From NCBI GenBank assembly GCA_023428035.1, contig JAEYZO010000737.1:1-8413 (forward strand): 8,413 nucleotides of DNA. Direction: 5' to 3'. Source of the stretch: Pseudomonadota bacterium (GTDB lineage: Bacteria; Myxococcota_A; Polyangia; Polyangiales; Ga0077539). Within the stretch, counting starts at the first letter, position 1; each line of letters begins with the position of its first letter. The notes under the pieces are model-generated. The model worked only from the letters and a program-made list of their open reading frames with translations. It did no database searches and was not told where the DNA came from. Shown in pieces: positions 1 to 5,961 of this stretch. The translations under genes were made by a program, and so were the position numbers.

Positions 1-2709
1 GGCTCCCACCGAGCGCGTGGCGCGCGCGTAGCGGGGGAGCTGCCCCACGCGACGCACGACCTCCCTCGCGACGCCCACCGGGGTCGGCTCCCCCGCCACG
101 CCGAGGGCCCCGGCGAGCGCGCGGAGCACCTCGAGCCTCCCGGCGTCGACCCTGTACCGCGCCAGGGTGAACCTCCCGGTCTGCCGGAGGAGCCTCTCCA
201 CCGTGGCGCTCGACACCTCGGGCACGAAGGTGCCGTCTTCGAAGATCGCGACCTCACCCGGTCGCGAGAGCACCACGGCGAAGAGCAGCACCGGGATCGG
301 GCCGTCGCGCATCCCCACCGGCGGCGCGCGCAGCGCGTCGAAGAGCGCGCGGAGTGGCCTCGGCCCCGCTTCGGTCTCGTCGAAGAAGGCCTCGACCCGC
401 GCCCACGCAGGGCGCAATCGCAACGGGTCGTCGTCGGGGGGAGGCCCGAAGCCCACCACCCCGTCGCGCTCGCGGTGCAGGCCCCCCGCGGCGAGGAACG
501 AGGCGTACATGCTGAGCTCCGGCGGCGCGCCCTCGATGCCCAGTCGGGGCTCGCCCGGCCGCGCCACCATCGCGTCGATGAGCGCTCGCCTGGCCGCCGC
601 CGCGGCAGACGAGAGCGCGCGTCGGTTGAGCAGCTCGTTGCGGAGCGTCGGCGCGTCGGAGAAGGCCCGGTCGCACACCGCCGAGAGGGAGCGGGAGAGC
701 TCCCGGGCGCCGCTCCAGCGCTTGCGCTCGCCGTCGTAGACCCAGTCGACCTCGGCGCCGTCGAGGAGGCCGAAGCACGACTGCACCGTGGCCTCGAGGC
801 GGTCGCTCGCGAAATGGATCCGCGCGGAGAGCTCCCTGCGCGCCACCGGGTCCCCCGCGAGGGCGCCCACGCGGCCGCGCACCGACTCCCACGCGCACCA
901 GTCGGTCACGCTCGACAGGAGCTCGCGCGCTCGCCTCGGCACGCCGAACACCACGCGGGCGCCTCCGTCGGCCCGCGACGCGACCTCGAGGAGCTCGTCG
1001 TGAGACTCGGCCCCCGCGGGCACGCGGTTCACGATCCGACCGTCGGCCTCGCCCTCGTCGGTCGCCCCCGCGCCCCTCGCGCCGCGCACGCTGAGCTCGA
1101 AGTGCCGCAGGGTGCCGGTCTCGAAGAAGTGCCGCCGCGCGACCCAGGGGCGCAGCACCGCGCGCTCCCGAAGCAGCGCTGAGACCTCGTCGAAGCCCGG
1201 CGCGCGCCGTCGGGCCTCGTCGAAGTGCGCGTCGAGGTCGATGTCGCTCCCCTCCCAGAGCGCGTAGGCGTCGCTGTGCCGGCGGTAGACGAGGTGCGAG
1301 GCCGCGACGAGGCGGTCGACGGCGGACTCGACGGCGCTCGCCGACGAGCGCGGGTCTACGAGCGCGAACACCAGCGCCGCCCGCGACGCGCGCAGGACGC
1401 GGGAGCCCAGCAGCGTGAGGAGCCCGACGGCCTTGATGACCCGCGCCGACTCGGGGGGCTCGTCGGGGGGGAGCCGCGCGAGGGCCTCGTCGATGGCCGC
1501 CCAGCGGCGCCCCGCGGAGAGGGTGTACTGCGCCGGCCCGAGGGTCGCGGCGAGGTAGTCGTAGAGCTGGTCGAGGGCGTAGGAGGGCGTCGCGTCGGCT
1601 GTCTCCCTCGCGAGGAAGGCCCCGAAGGCGCCGTCGGCGGTGGAGGTCAGGAAGCTGAAGAGCGAGCGCTCGTTCTGCGCGAGGGGCCCGCGGCAGAGCG
1701 CGGGGAGGAGCAGCGCGACCATCGGGTGCAGAGGCGCGAGCGGCCGCAGGAGCGCGCGGTCGGGGGGGCCCGCGAGGCCGAGCTCGATGGCTCGGTCGGC
1801 GGCGGCGTCCCAGGGCGCGTAGGTGCGCGGTGGGAGCGAGGGGTCGCGGGCGATGCTCCGAGCGGCGAGGCGGAGGAGCTCCCCCGGCGCGTCGACGAAG
1901 GCGACGTCCTCGAAGCGGCCCTGCACCTTGGCCCAATCCGCGCGGGTCTCCGCCGAGAGCTCCCTGGCGTAGCGGTCGAAGGACTGGTGCAGCAGGGTCA
2001 CCAGGGTCATCGGCCGCGCGCCGCTGCGCGACGCCGCCTCCGCGAGCTCCTGGAGCAGGAAGACGTCGTCGGCCTCGCCCGCCCCCCGCGCGGCGTGCTC
2101 CAGGGTCTTTCCGAGCTCGTCGATCACCACGAGTACGCCCGCGCCGCGGCGCTCGACCGCGAGGGCGCAGAGCGACTCGAAGAGCTTCACCACGCGGCGG
2201 TGCACCTCGGCCCCCCTCGCCCGGCTGCGGCGCAGCGAGGCCAGGTCGCTCAAGAAGGCCTCGCGCTTGGGCCCCGCGCGGAGCGCCTCGACGACGCCTC
2301 GCTCCACCGCGTCGAGGAGCGCGGGCACCAGCGGGCCGTAGGTGCCCGTGACGAGCACCGGGCACATCCCGCGGGTGTCGTCGCGGAGCCTGCGAGCGCG
2401 CCCCGCGAGCAGGGGGTCGACCGCGTGCAGCGCCGAGAGCGCCCGAGACGTCGCCGCGGGGGAGCCTCCGAGGAGCTGCGCGAGGAGCACCACGAAGGCC
2501 GACTTGCCCGTGCCGTAGGGCCCGGTGAGGGTGAACGCGCGCTCGGCGCGGCCGGGCTCCAGGCCGTCGAGCACCCGGGTCAGGGTCGCGCGACCGAGGG
2601 GCGTGAGGAGGTACCCCTCGCAGGCGTCGGGGCGCGGCGCGTCGGCGACGAGGTTCACCGAGCGGAAGAACCTCCGCCGCACCTCGAACAGGTCGCTCAG
2701 GCGGCTCAC
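1..2709 (-). CDS. sspC: SspC-like large P-loop ATPase of a DNA phosphorothioation system (C-terminus beyond left edge)
   Basis: Frame read by hand from GTG at 2709 to base 1: 903 codons without a stop, so the gene is cut by the window edge. It shows Walker A GPYGTGKS (residues 63-70), Walker B VLVVIDE (192-198), a sensor-like LLHQSFDRYA followed by WAKVQGRFED (about 241-268), NERSLFSFL (346-354), WEGSDID (485-491), HFFETGTLRHFEL (527-539), an APPELSMY block (about 728-735) and PPVGMRDGPIPVLL (796-809). These blocks are typical of the big defence ATPases related to SspC and, more distantly, BREX BrxC/PglY. Pairing with a DUF4007 gene favours SspC, the ATPase working with the SspB nickase and the SspD sulfurtransferase to put sulfur into one DNA strand; that role is family knowledge, not visible here. 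The start overlaps the upstream stop (GTGA), implying translational coupling. The long rival frame on the same strand (254-2365) is Arg/Ala-rich and lacks all these motifs. Less likely: an uncharacterised DUF4007-associated ATPase outside Ssp. Confidence 0.8.
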   Translation of the reverse strand, partial: MSRLSDLFEVRRRFFRSVNLVADAPRPDACEGYLLTPLGRATLTRVLDGLEPGRAERAFTLTGPYGTGKSAFVVLLAQLLGGSPAATSRALSALHAVDPLLAGRARRLRDDTRGMCPVLVTGTYGPLVPALLDAVERGVVEALRAGPKREAFLSDLASLRRSRARGAEVHRRVVKLFESLCALAVERRGAGVLVVIDELGKTLEHAARGAGEADDVFLLQELAEAASRSGARPMTLVTLLHQSFDRYARELSAETRADWAKVQGRFEDVAFVDAPGELLRLAARSIARDPSLPPRTYAPWDAAADRAIELGLAGPPDRALLRPLAPLHPMVALLLPALCRGPLAQNERSLFSFLTSTADGAFGAFLARETADATPSYALDQLYDYLAATLGPAQYTLSAGRRWAAIDEALARLPPDEPPESARVIKAVGLLTLLGSRVLRASRAALVFALVDPRSSASAVESAVDRLVAASHLVYRRHSDAYALWEGSDIDLDAHFDEARRRAPGFDEVSALLRERAVLRPWVARRHFFETGTLRHFELSVRGARGAGATDEGEADGRIVNRVPAGAESHDELLEVASRADGGARVVFGVPRRARELLSSVTDWCAWESVRGRVGALAGDPVARRELSARIHFASDRLEATVQSCFGLLDGAEVDWVYDGERKRWSGARELSRSLSAVCDRAFSDAPTLRNELLNRRALSSAAAAARRALIDAMVARPGEPRLGIEGAPPELSMYASFLAAGGLHRERDGVVGFGPPPDDDPLRLRPAWARVEAFFDETEAGPRPLRALFDALRAPPVGMRDGPIPVLLFAVVLSRPGEVAIFEDGTFVPEVSSATVERLLRQTGRFTLARYRVDAGRLEVLRALAGALGVAGEPTPVGVAREVVRRVGQLPRYARATRSVGA
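2706..2709 (-). promoter_or_regulatory. GTGA stop/start overlap coupling sspB and sspC
   Basis: Read on the minus strand, GTGA holds the GTG start of the ATPase gene and the TGA stop of the DUF4007 gene. This fixes the ATPase start and implies reinitiation by the same ribosomes, so the two proteins are probably made in a fixed ratio. Confidence 0.8.
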
Positions 2710-3656
2710 GCCCGCCCTCGCTTCAAGCCATCGAGCAGCCAGCGGGTCGGGTCGACCCTGCGCTTGCGGAGGAGCTGTCGGAGCCCCGCCGTCTCGTCGT
2801 AGAGCAGCGCGCCCCGAGACCAGGTCGAGCAGGCTTCGAGCCGGGCGTGGAGCGACGCGTCGTCGAGCTGGAACACCCTCCCAGGGGCGGAGGGGTCGCG
2901 GGCCAGACCTTCGAGGCTGAGCGTGTCGCGGTCGGGCGCGACCCTCGCCCAGTGGCCGAGGACGGCGTAGCCGAAGGCGAGCTCGTCGAGGGTGGGCTTC
3001 GCGCCGCGGACGAACTCGTAGCGGCGCTCGACGGGGTCTTCGCGCAGGAGCCGAAGCTCCAGGAGCGGGCCGTCGAGGGTGTCTTCGAGCGCCACGCCGC
3101 GCTCGGAGCGACCCGCGGCGTAGCTGCGGACGAACACGTCGACGTCGCGGCCGAGGGTGTTCTCCGTGGCGCGCCCCACGCGGCCCGACGCGAGCAGGTC
3201 GCGCAGGAGCTCATCGCGGGTGAAGGCGCGGCGGTCGAGCTCCCCGAAGGCCCAGCGCCATGTGGTCGCGCGCTCGGGGTTCGTCGCGATGAGCCAGTGC
3301 AGGAGCCAGGGGGTGCGAGGGTCTTCGAGGTAGGGGTCGGCCCCCTCGTCACCGAAGAGCGCCGCGCCGATCGGCGTCACCCGGAGCGCGCCGCGACGCG
3401 CCGCCGCGGGGTCATCGGCGGGGGCCACGACCCGCGCGGTGAGCCCCCAGTGACGGATGGCCTTCACCATGTTCTTGCCGACCCCGAGCGCGACCATGGC
3501 GTCGTCTCGCGAGAGCGCGTCGGGCCTCGCGGCGACCGCGTCGACGCACTTCTTCAGCCAGCCGTAGCGGAGCGTGAAGCTCTCGTGCCCTGAGAACGAC
3601 GTCGCCGTCGCCTCGCGCCCCGCGTCGTCGCGGACCTTTCGTGCGCGCCCCGCCAT
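2706..3656 (-). CDS. sspB: DUF4007 protein, SspB-like DNA nickase of a phosphorothioation system
   Basis: A 316-residue protein with the DUF4007 hallmarks: FSGHESFTLRYGWLKK (residues 21-36), a helix-turn-helix-like LGVGKNMVKAIRHWGL (57-72), the block DPYLEDPRTPWLLHWL (107-122), TTWRWAFGEL (131-140), TLGRDVDVFVRSY (167-179) and DTLDGPLLEL (192-201). From memory, SspB of the SspABCD system is a DUF4007 protein with nicking activity, thought to open the strand for sulfur insertion. The VGKNMVKAIRHW segment may contact DNA (inference). I chose ATG 3656. A GTG at 3698 would add 14 residues with codons unusual here (AGA, GGT, CGA), and that stretch overlaps a possible promoter; the conserved core starts only 20 residues after ATG 3656. 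A signal peptide and membrane segments are absent, so it is cytoplasmic. It is the first gene of the operon and is followed immediately by the SspC-like ATPase. The DUF4007 identity is firm; the specific SspB role is inferred from family and neighbour. Confidence 0.87.
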   Translation of the reverse strand: MAGRARKVRDDAGREATATSFSGHESFTLRYGWLKKCVDAVAARPDALSRDDAMVALGVGKNMVKAIRHWGLTARVVAPADDPAAARRGALRVTPIGAALFGDEGADPYLEDPRTPWLLHWLIATNPERATTWRWAFGELDRRAFTRDELLRDLLASGRVGRATENTLGRDVDVFVRSYAAGRSERGVALEDTLDGPLLELRLLREDPVERRYEFVRGAKPTLDELAFGYAVLGHWARVAPDRDTLSLEGLARDPSAPGRVFQLDDASLHARLEACSTWSRGALLYDETAGLRQLLRKRRVDPTRWLLDGLKRGRA

Positions 3657-3678
3657 CGTTCGGTACGTCTCGACGAAC

Positions 3679-3708
3679 CGTCTACCCGCGGCGAGCACCT
3701 CGCGTCAA
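3679..3708 (-). promoter_or_regulatory. Possible sigma-70-type promoter of the sspB-sspC operon
   Basis: On the minus strand, TTGACG (3708-3703) matches five of six bases of the -35 consensus. It is followed after 18 bases by TAGACG (3684-3679), a weak -10 with the T, A and A of TATAAT. Transcription would start near 3672, leaving a leader of about 16 bases before ATG 3656, with a GAG that could act as a weak ribosome site. It lies in the only gap ahead of the operon. The -10 match is poor, so this is a candidate only. Confidence 0.3.
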
Positions 3709-3713
3709 TCTCG

Positions 3714-3731
3714 CGGCGTCTAACGACGCCG
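3714..3731. repeat. Perfect 7-bp inverted repeat upstream of the DUF4007 gene
   Basis: CGGCGTC-TAAC-GACGCCG is a perfect palindrome with a 4-base centre, in the 133-bp gap between the M50 gene and the DUF4007 gene. It sits just upstream of the possible -35 element, where a regulator could bind. It is also 58 bases past the M50 stop, so it could form a hairpin ending that transcript. No T run follows on the minus strand, which argues against a standard Rho-independent terminator. Confidence 0.45.
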
Positions 3732-3789
3732 AGGCTTCAGCGCGGCGGAGGCCGTCACGACGAACCGCACGCTCGTCGCCCCGTCGCGG

Positions 3790-4499
3790 TCACTCACCCT
3801 TTCGGCGCGCGTCCTCCCAGATCCGCGCGGCGATCTCCGCGGCCTCGGCGCTGACCCGCGCGTAGTCCTCCTCGGGCATCTCCTCCGCGGGCTCTGAGGT
3901 CATCGCGACGCACACCCGATCCGCCTCGACGCGCTGAGCGGCCCGCTGCGCCGCGAGCTGACGGCGGACCTTCTCGTTCTCCGCGCGCTGCAACACCGAC
4001 TGCGTCCAGCGGGTGGGGAGCTTCCACGCCTCGGCGCCGTCGAGGGGCGCCAGCGGGAGGAGGTTCAACGCGATCAGCCACGCGTTCGAGACCGTGAGCG
4101 TCGTGACGACGTCCTGGAGCCACGGCCGCGACGGAGCCCCCGCGAGCGCGACCGCGACGGTGACCGCGCCCCACACGGCGGCCTGCACGAGCACTCCGCC
4201 CCAGGCGATCTTCGACACCTGGGTCTCGGTCATCGCACCGCGGTACTCGCAGAGGCCCCGACGGGCATGACCTTCAGCGCCGTCACCCGCCCGCCGTAGC
4301 GCCACACCAGCGCGGCGTGGCCGAGCTCGTGCGCGAGGATCAACAGCGTGCCCGCCGCCCACACCCCCGGGCGGAGCTGGAACCTCGAGAGCGCGAAGAG
4401 CGCCAGCGGGATCGTCCAGTGAAAGAGCACCGGCGCCCCGCGTACGCTCGCCGCGCGGAGGTAACCCGCAGACCACCGAGGCTCGCGCGATCGCGCCAC
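3790..4499 (-). pseudogene. M50 (site-2-protease-like) membrane metallopeptidase, split by a one-base frameshift
   Basis: From GTG 4499 (an in-frame TAG lies 12 bases upstream, ruling out a longer start) the first frame holds a hydrophobic segment (about 24-39), a second one carrying the zinc motif HELGH (residues 57-61), and MPVG; it then leaves the frame and stops at 4230. The continuation, from GLCEYRG through GGVLVQ and two more membrane segments to the second metal motif NLLPLAPLDG, lies in another frame and runs to TGA 3790. Adding one G to the GGGG run (CCCC at 4256-4259 on the plus strand) joins them into 236 residues reading PVGGLCEYRG, as expected for M50 enzymes. The restored protein would cut substrates within or near the inner membrane and ends in a charged, Ala/Glu-rich tail of about 75 residues. 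Because both halves are well preserved, the break is either very recent or a sequencing error in a homopolymer. The substrate is unknown. Transcribed away from the gene at 4558. Confidence 0.85.
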
Positions 4500-4500
4500 G

Positions 4501-4517
4501 GGGCGACTCTATCGCCC
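4501..4517 (-). promoter_or_regulatory. Perfect inverted repeat directly before the M50 start codon
   Basis: On the minus strand, GGGCGA-TAGAG-TCGCCC has 6 paired bases and a 5-base loop, ending two bases before GTG 4499. The only purine-rich ribosome-site-like bases (AGAG) are in the loop. It sits in the 58-bp gap between divergent genes, so it could be a shared operator in DNA or a hairpin in the M50 messenger that limits translation. The sequence alone cannot decide between these. Confidence 0.4.
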
Positions 4518-4549
4518 TTCCCAACGAGCGCCGAGCCGGGCTACCCCGC

Positions 4550-4553
4550 GGAG
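4550..4553 (+). promoter_or_regulatory. Ribosome binding site of the acidic hypothetical gene
   Basis: GGAG lies four bases before ATG 4558 and supports that start. I saw no clear promoter in the remaining divergent gap (4518-4549). Confidence 0.5.
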
Positions 4554-4557
4554 AGCG

Positions 4558-5004
4558 ATGCGCCCCGACGAACCGACCGAGAGCCCCGACGAAGCCGACG
4601 AGACCCTCGACGTCGAGGCCGAGCCCGAGCTCGACGAGGGCCCGCGGGTCCGCAAGCCGAAGCTCCCTGAGCCCCACATCGCGGCGCTCCTCCCTGAAGG
4701 TACGCCCGAGGCGCAGGCCGAGATGGTCGCCGCCGCGGGCAAGGCCTGGCGCGAGGCCACCGAGCGTGAGGCCCCCACCATCGAGCGGCTCGTGCTCGCG
4801 GGCGTCACCCGCGTCGACGCCGACGCCGCGTCGGGCTACCTCGCCGTGGTGACGGTCGATGAGACCTGGAGGGCCTTCCTCGACCGCGAGCGCTTCTACG
4901 TCGTGCTCGCGCTCCTCACCCGCCGCCCGGTGAGCGAGCTCCGCGACGCTCTCTCTCGCGCGCCCGGGTCCGTCGAGCCCGCGCCCCGAGACCGTCCGTC
5001 GTGA
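4558..5004 (+). CDS. Small acidic hypothetical protein, coupled to the nuclease gene
   Basis: I do not recognise this 148-residue protein. The first 40 residues are Asp/Glu/Pro-rich and probably disordered. A predicted folded part follows (about 40-138), with helices around EAQAEMVAAAGKAWREATE, a short strand-like LAVVTVDE, and a C-terminal helix ERFYVVLALLTRRPVSELRDAL. It lacks a signal peptide, convincing membrane segments, Cys or a metal motif. A GGAG precedes the ATG. Codon use looks like that of its neighbours, and the reading frame overlaps the next gene by GTGA, so the two are probably co-expressed. The partner is an exported nuclease, so an accessory or immunity role can be imagined, but nothing in the sequence shows it. 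It is transcribed divergently from the M50 gene. Confidence 0.7.
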   Translation: MRPDEPTESPDEADETLDVEAEPELDEGPRVRKPKLPEPHIAALLPEGTPEAQAEMVAAAGKAWREATEREAPTIERLVLAGVTRVDADAASGYLAVVTVDETWRAFLDRERFYVVLALLTRRPVSELRDALSRAPGSVEPAPRDRPS

Positions 5005-5951
5005 ACGCCCCGCGTCGTCGCTGGGGCGCGCTCGCCCTCGCTCTCACGCTCTGCGCGGGCTGCGACCTCGACGCCGTCGAGCGCTTGCTCTTCGGCCGCG
5101 TCGAGCCCCCGCGCCCCGCCTCCACGGCGCCGTCGATCACGCCCTACCCCTCGGCGACGCCCTCGGGGGGCGTCTCGGTGCACCTCGCGCTCGGCGCCCC
5201 CGTCGACGCCTCCCCGCAGGACGAGCTCATGCTCGTGAAGCCGCAGTACGTCGTCTCGTACAACCGCTTCCGCAACGCGCCCAACTGGGTCGCGTGGAGG
5301 CTCACCGCGGCCGACCTCGGCGACACCGGCCGCACGCGGCGGACCTTCTCTCCCGACCCGCAGCTCCCGTCGGGGGTGTACCGGGTGGTGCACCGCGACT
5401 ACGCGGGCGGCGGCTACGACCACGGGCACCTCTGCCCCTCGGCGCAGCGGACGGCGACGGTGGAGGACAACGCGGCGACCTTCCTCACGACCAACATGCT
5501 GCCGCAGCGGCACGCGGTGAACGCCGGCGCCTGGGAGAACCTCGAGCGCTGGACCGTCGAGCGCGCCCGCGAGGGCTGGGACCTCTTCATCGTCGCCGGC
5601 GGCGTGTGGCCCCGGGAGTGCGCCACCGACCTCTCCCCCGCGGGCAACACCGTCTCCGAGGGCTGCGAGTCGCTCGGGCGCAGCCCCGACCTCGCGCGCC
5701 GCGTCGCCGTGCCCGAGTCGACCTGGAAGGTCGTGGTGATGGTCCCGCGCGGCCGCGCCCTCGACGCGGTGACCGCGCAGACCGCCGTGGTCGCCGTCGA
5801 CATGCCCAACGTGCCGGGCGGCGTGCACGACTGGCGGCGCTTCTCGCTCAGCGTCGACGCGCTCGAAGCGCGCACGGGCTACGACTTCAACACCCTCGTG
5901 CCCCAGGCCGTGCAGGCGCAGATCGAGGCGCGCGCGTACGACGGCCGCTGA
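5001..5951 (+). CDS. Exported DNA/RNA non-specific endonuclease (NucA/EndA family), probable lipoprotein, DHGH active-site variant
   Basis: A 316-residue protein beginning at GTG 5001 within the stop of the preceding gene. The N-terminus has three Arg, a hydrophobic run (8-17) and CAGC with Cys at 21, a loose lipobox (Cys instead of Leu at -3), so export and lipid anchoring are likely but not certain. A Pro/Ser/Thr-rich linker follows (about 34-56). The nuclease domain (about 80-300) shows YVVSYNRFRNAPNWVAWRL (83-101), GYDHGHLCPSAQRT (138-151), TTNMLPQ (163-169), NAGAWENLE (174-182) and VAGGVW (198-203). By family knowledge, His143 is the general base and Asn174 the metal ligand, cutting DNA and RNA with Mg. 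The canonical DRGH reads DHGH here (His141, codon CAC at 5421-5423, one base from Arg CGC). An envelope enzyme like this would degrade external nucleic acid for nutrition or block incoming DNA. It ends 10 bp from the convergent bamA stop. Confidence 0.88.
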   Translation: MNAPRRRWGALALALTLCAGCDLDAVERLLFGRVEPPRPASTAPSITPYPSATPSGGVSVHLALGAPVDASPQDELMLVKPQYVVSYNRFRNAPNWVAWRLTAADLGDTGRTRRTFSPDPQLPSGVYRVVHRDYAGGGYDHGHLCPSAQRTATVEDNAATFLTTNMLPQRHAVNAGAWENLERWTVERAREGWDLFIVAGGVWPRECATDLSPAGNTVSEGCESLGRSPDLARRVAVPESTWKVVVMVPRGRALDAVTAQTAVVAVDMPNVPGGVHDWRRFSLSVDALEARTGYDFNTLVPQAVQAQIEARAYDGR

Positions 5952-5961
5952 GGCGGCGGGG

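Larger units (their letters stand above)
3666..3767. repeat. Pair of 15-bp direct repeats in the operon leader
   Basis: CGTCTCGACGAACCG (3666-3680) and CGTCACGACGAACCG (3753-3767) match at 14 of 15 positions and are 87 bp apart, in the same orientation. The first copy overlaps the possible -10 element and start point, and the second lies upstream of the palindrome. They could be operator half-sites or looping sites. The shared core CGACGAACCG also occurs near 4567 inside coding DNA, so chance in this GC-rich, CGA-rich genome is a real alternative. Confidence 0.35.

Noticed and set aside
254..2365. 703-codon ATG frame on the minus strand
   Set aside because: Arg/Ala/Gly/Pro-rich low-complexity translation without motifs; it overlaps, in another frame, the ATPase that shows Walker A, Walker B and other conserved blocks. 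An effect of high GC.
1225..2802. 525-codon frame on the plus strand opposite the ATPase
   Set aside because: Composition biased to Glu, Arg, Gly and Val, typical of the antisense of a high-GC gene; no motif, and it also runs into the DUF4007 gene.
3657..3698. Upstream GTG start (3698) for the DUF4007 gene
   Set aside because: The added 14 codons contain codons unusual here and overlap the likely promoter; the conserved core begins soon after ATG 3656.
4230..4677. N-terminal half of the 295-codon minus frame ending at 3790
   Set aside because: Upstream of about 4262 this frame is an Arg/Gly/Ala shadow; the true N-terminal half of the protease with HELGH is in the frame starting at 4499.
4896..5828. 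310-codon minus-strand frame opposite the nuclease
   Set aside because: His/Arg/Gly-rich translation mirrors the nuclease codons; no recognisable domain.
5944..5957. GCCGC-TGAG-GCGGC as a bidirectional terminator
   Set aside because: Only five paired bases and no T run on either side; such short GC palindromes are expected by chance here.
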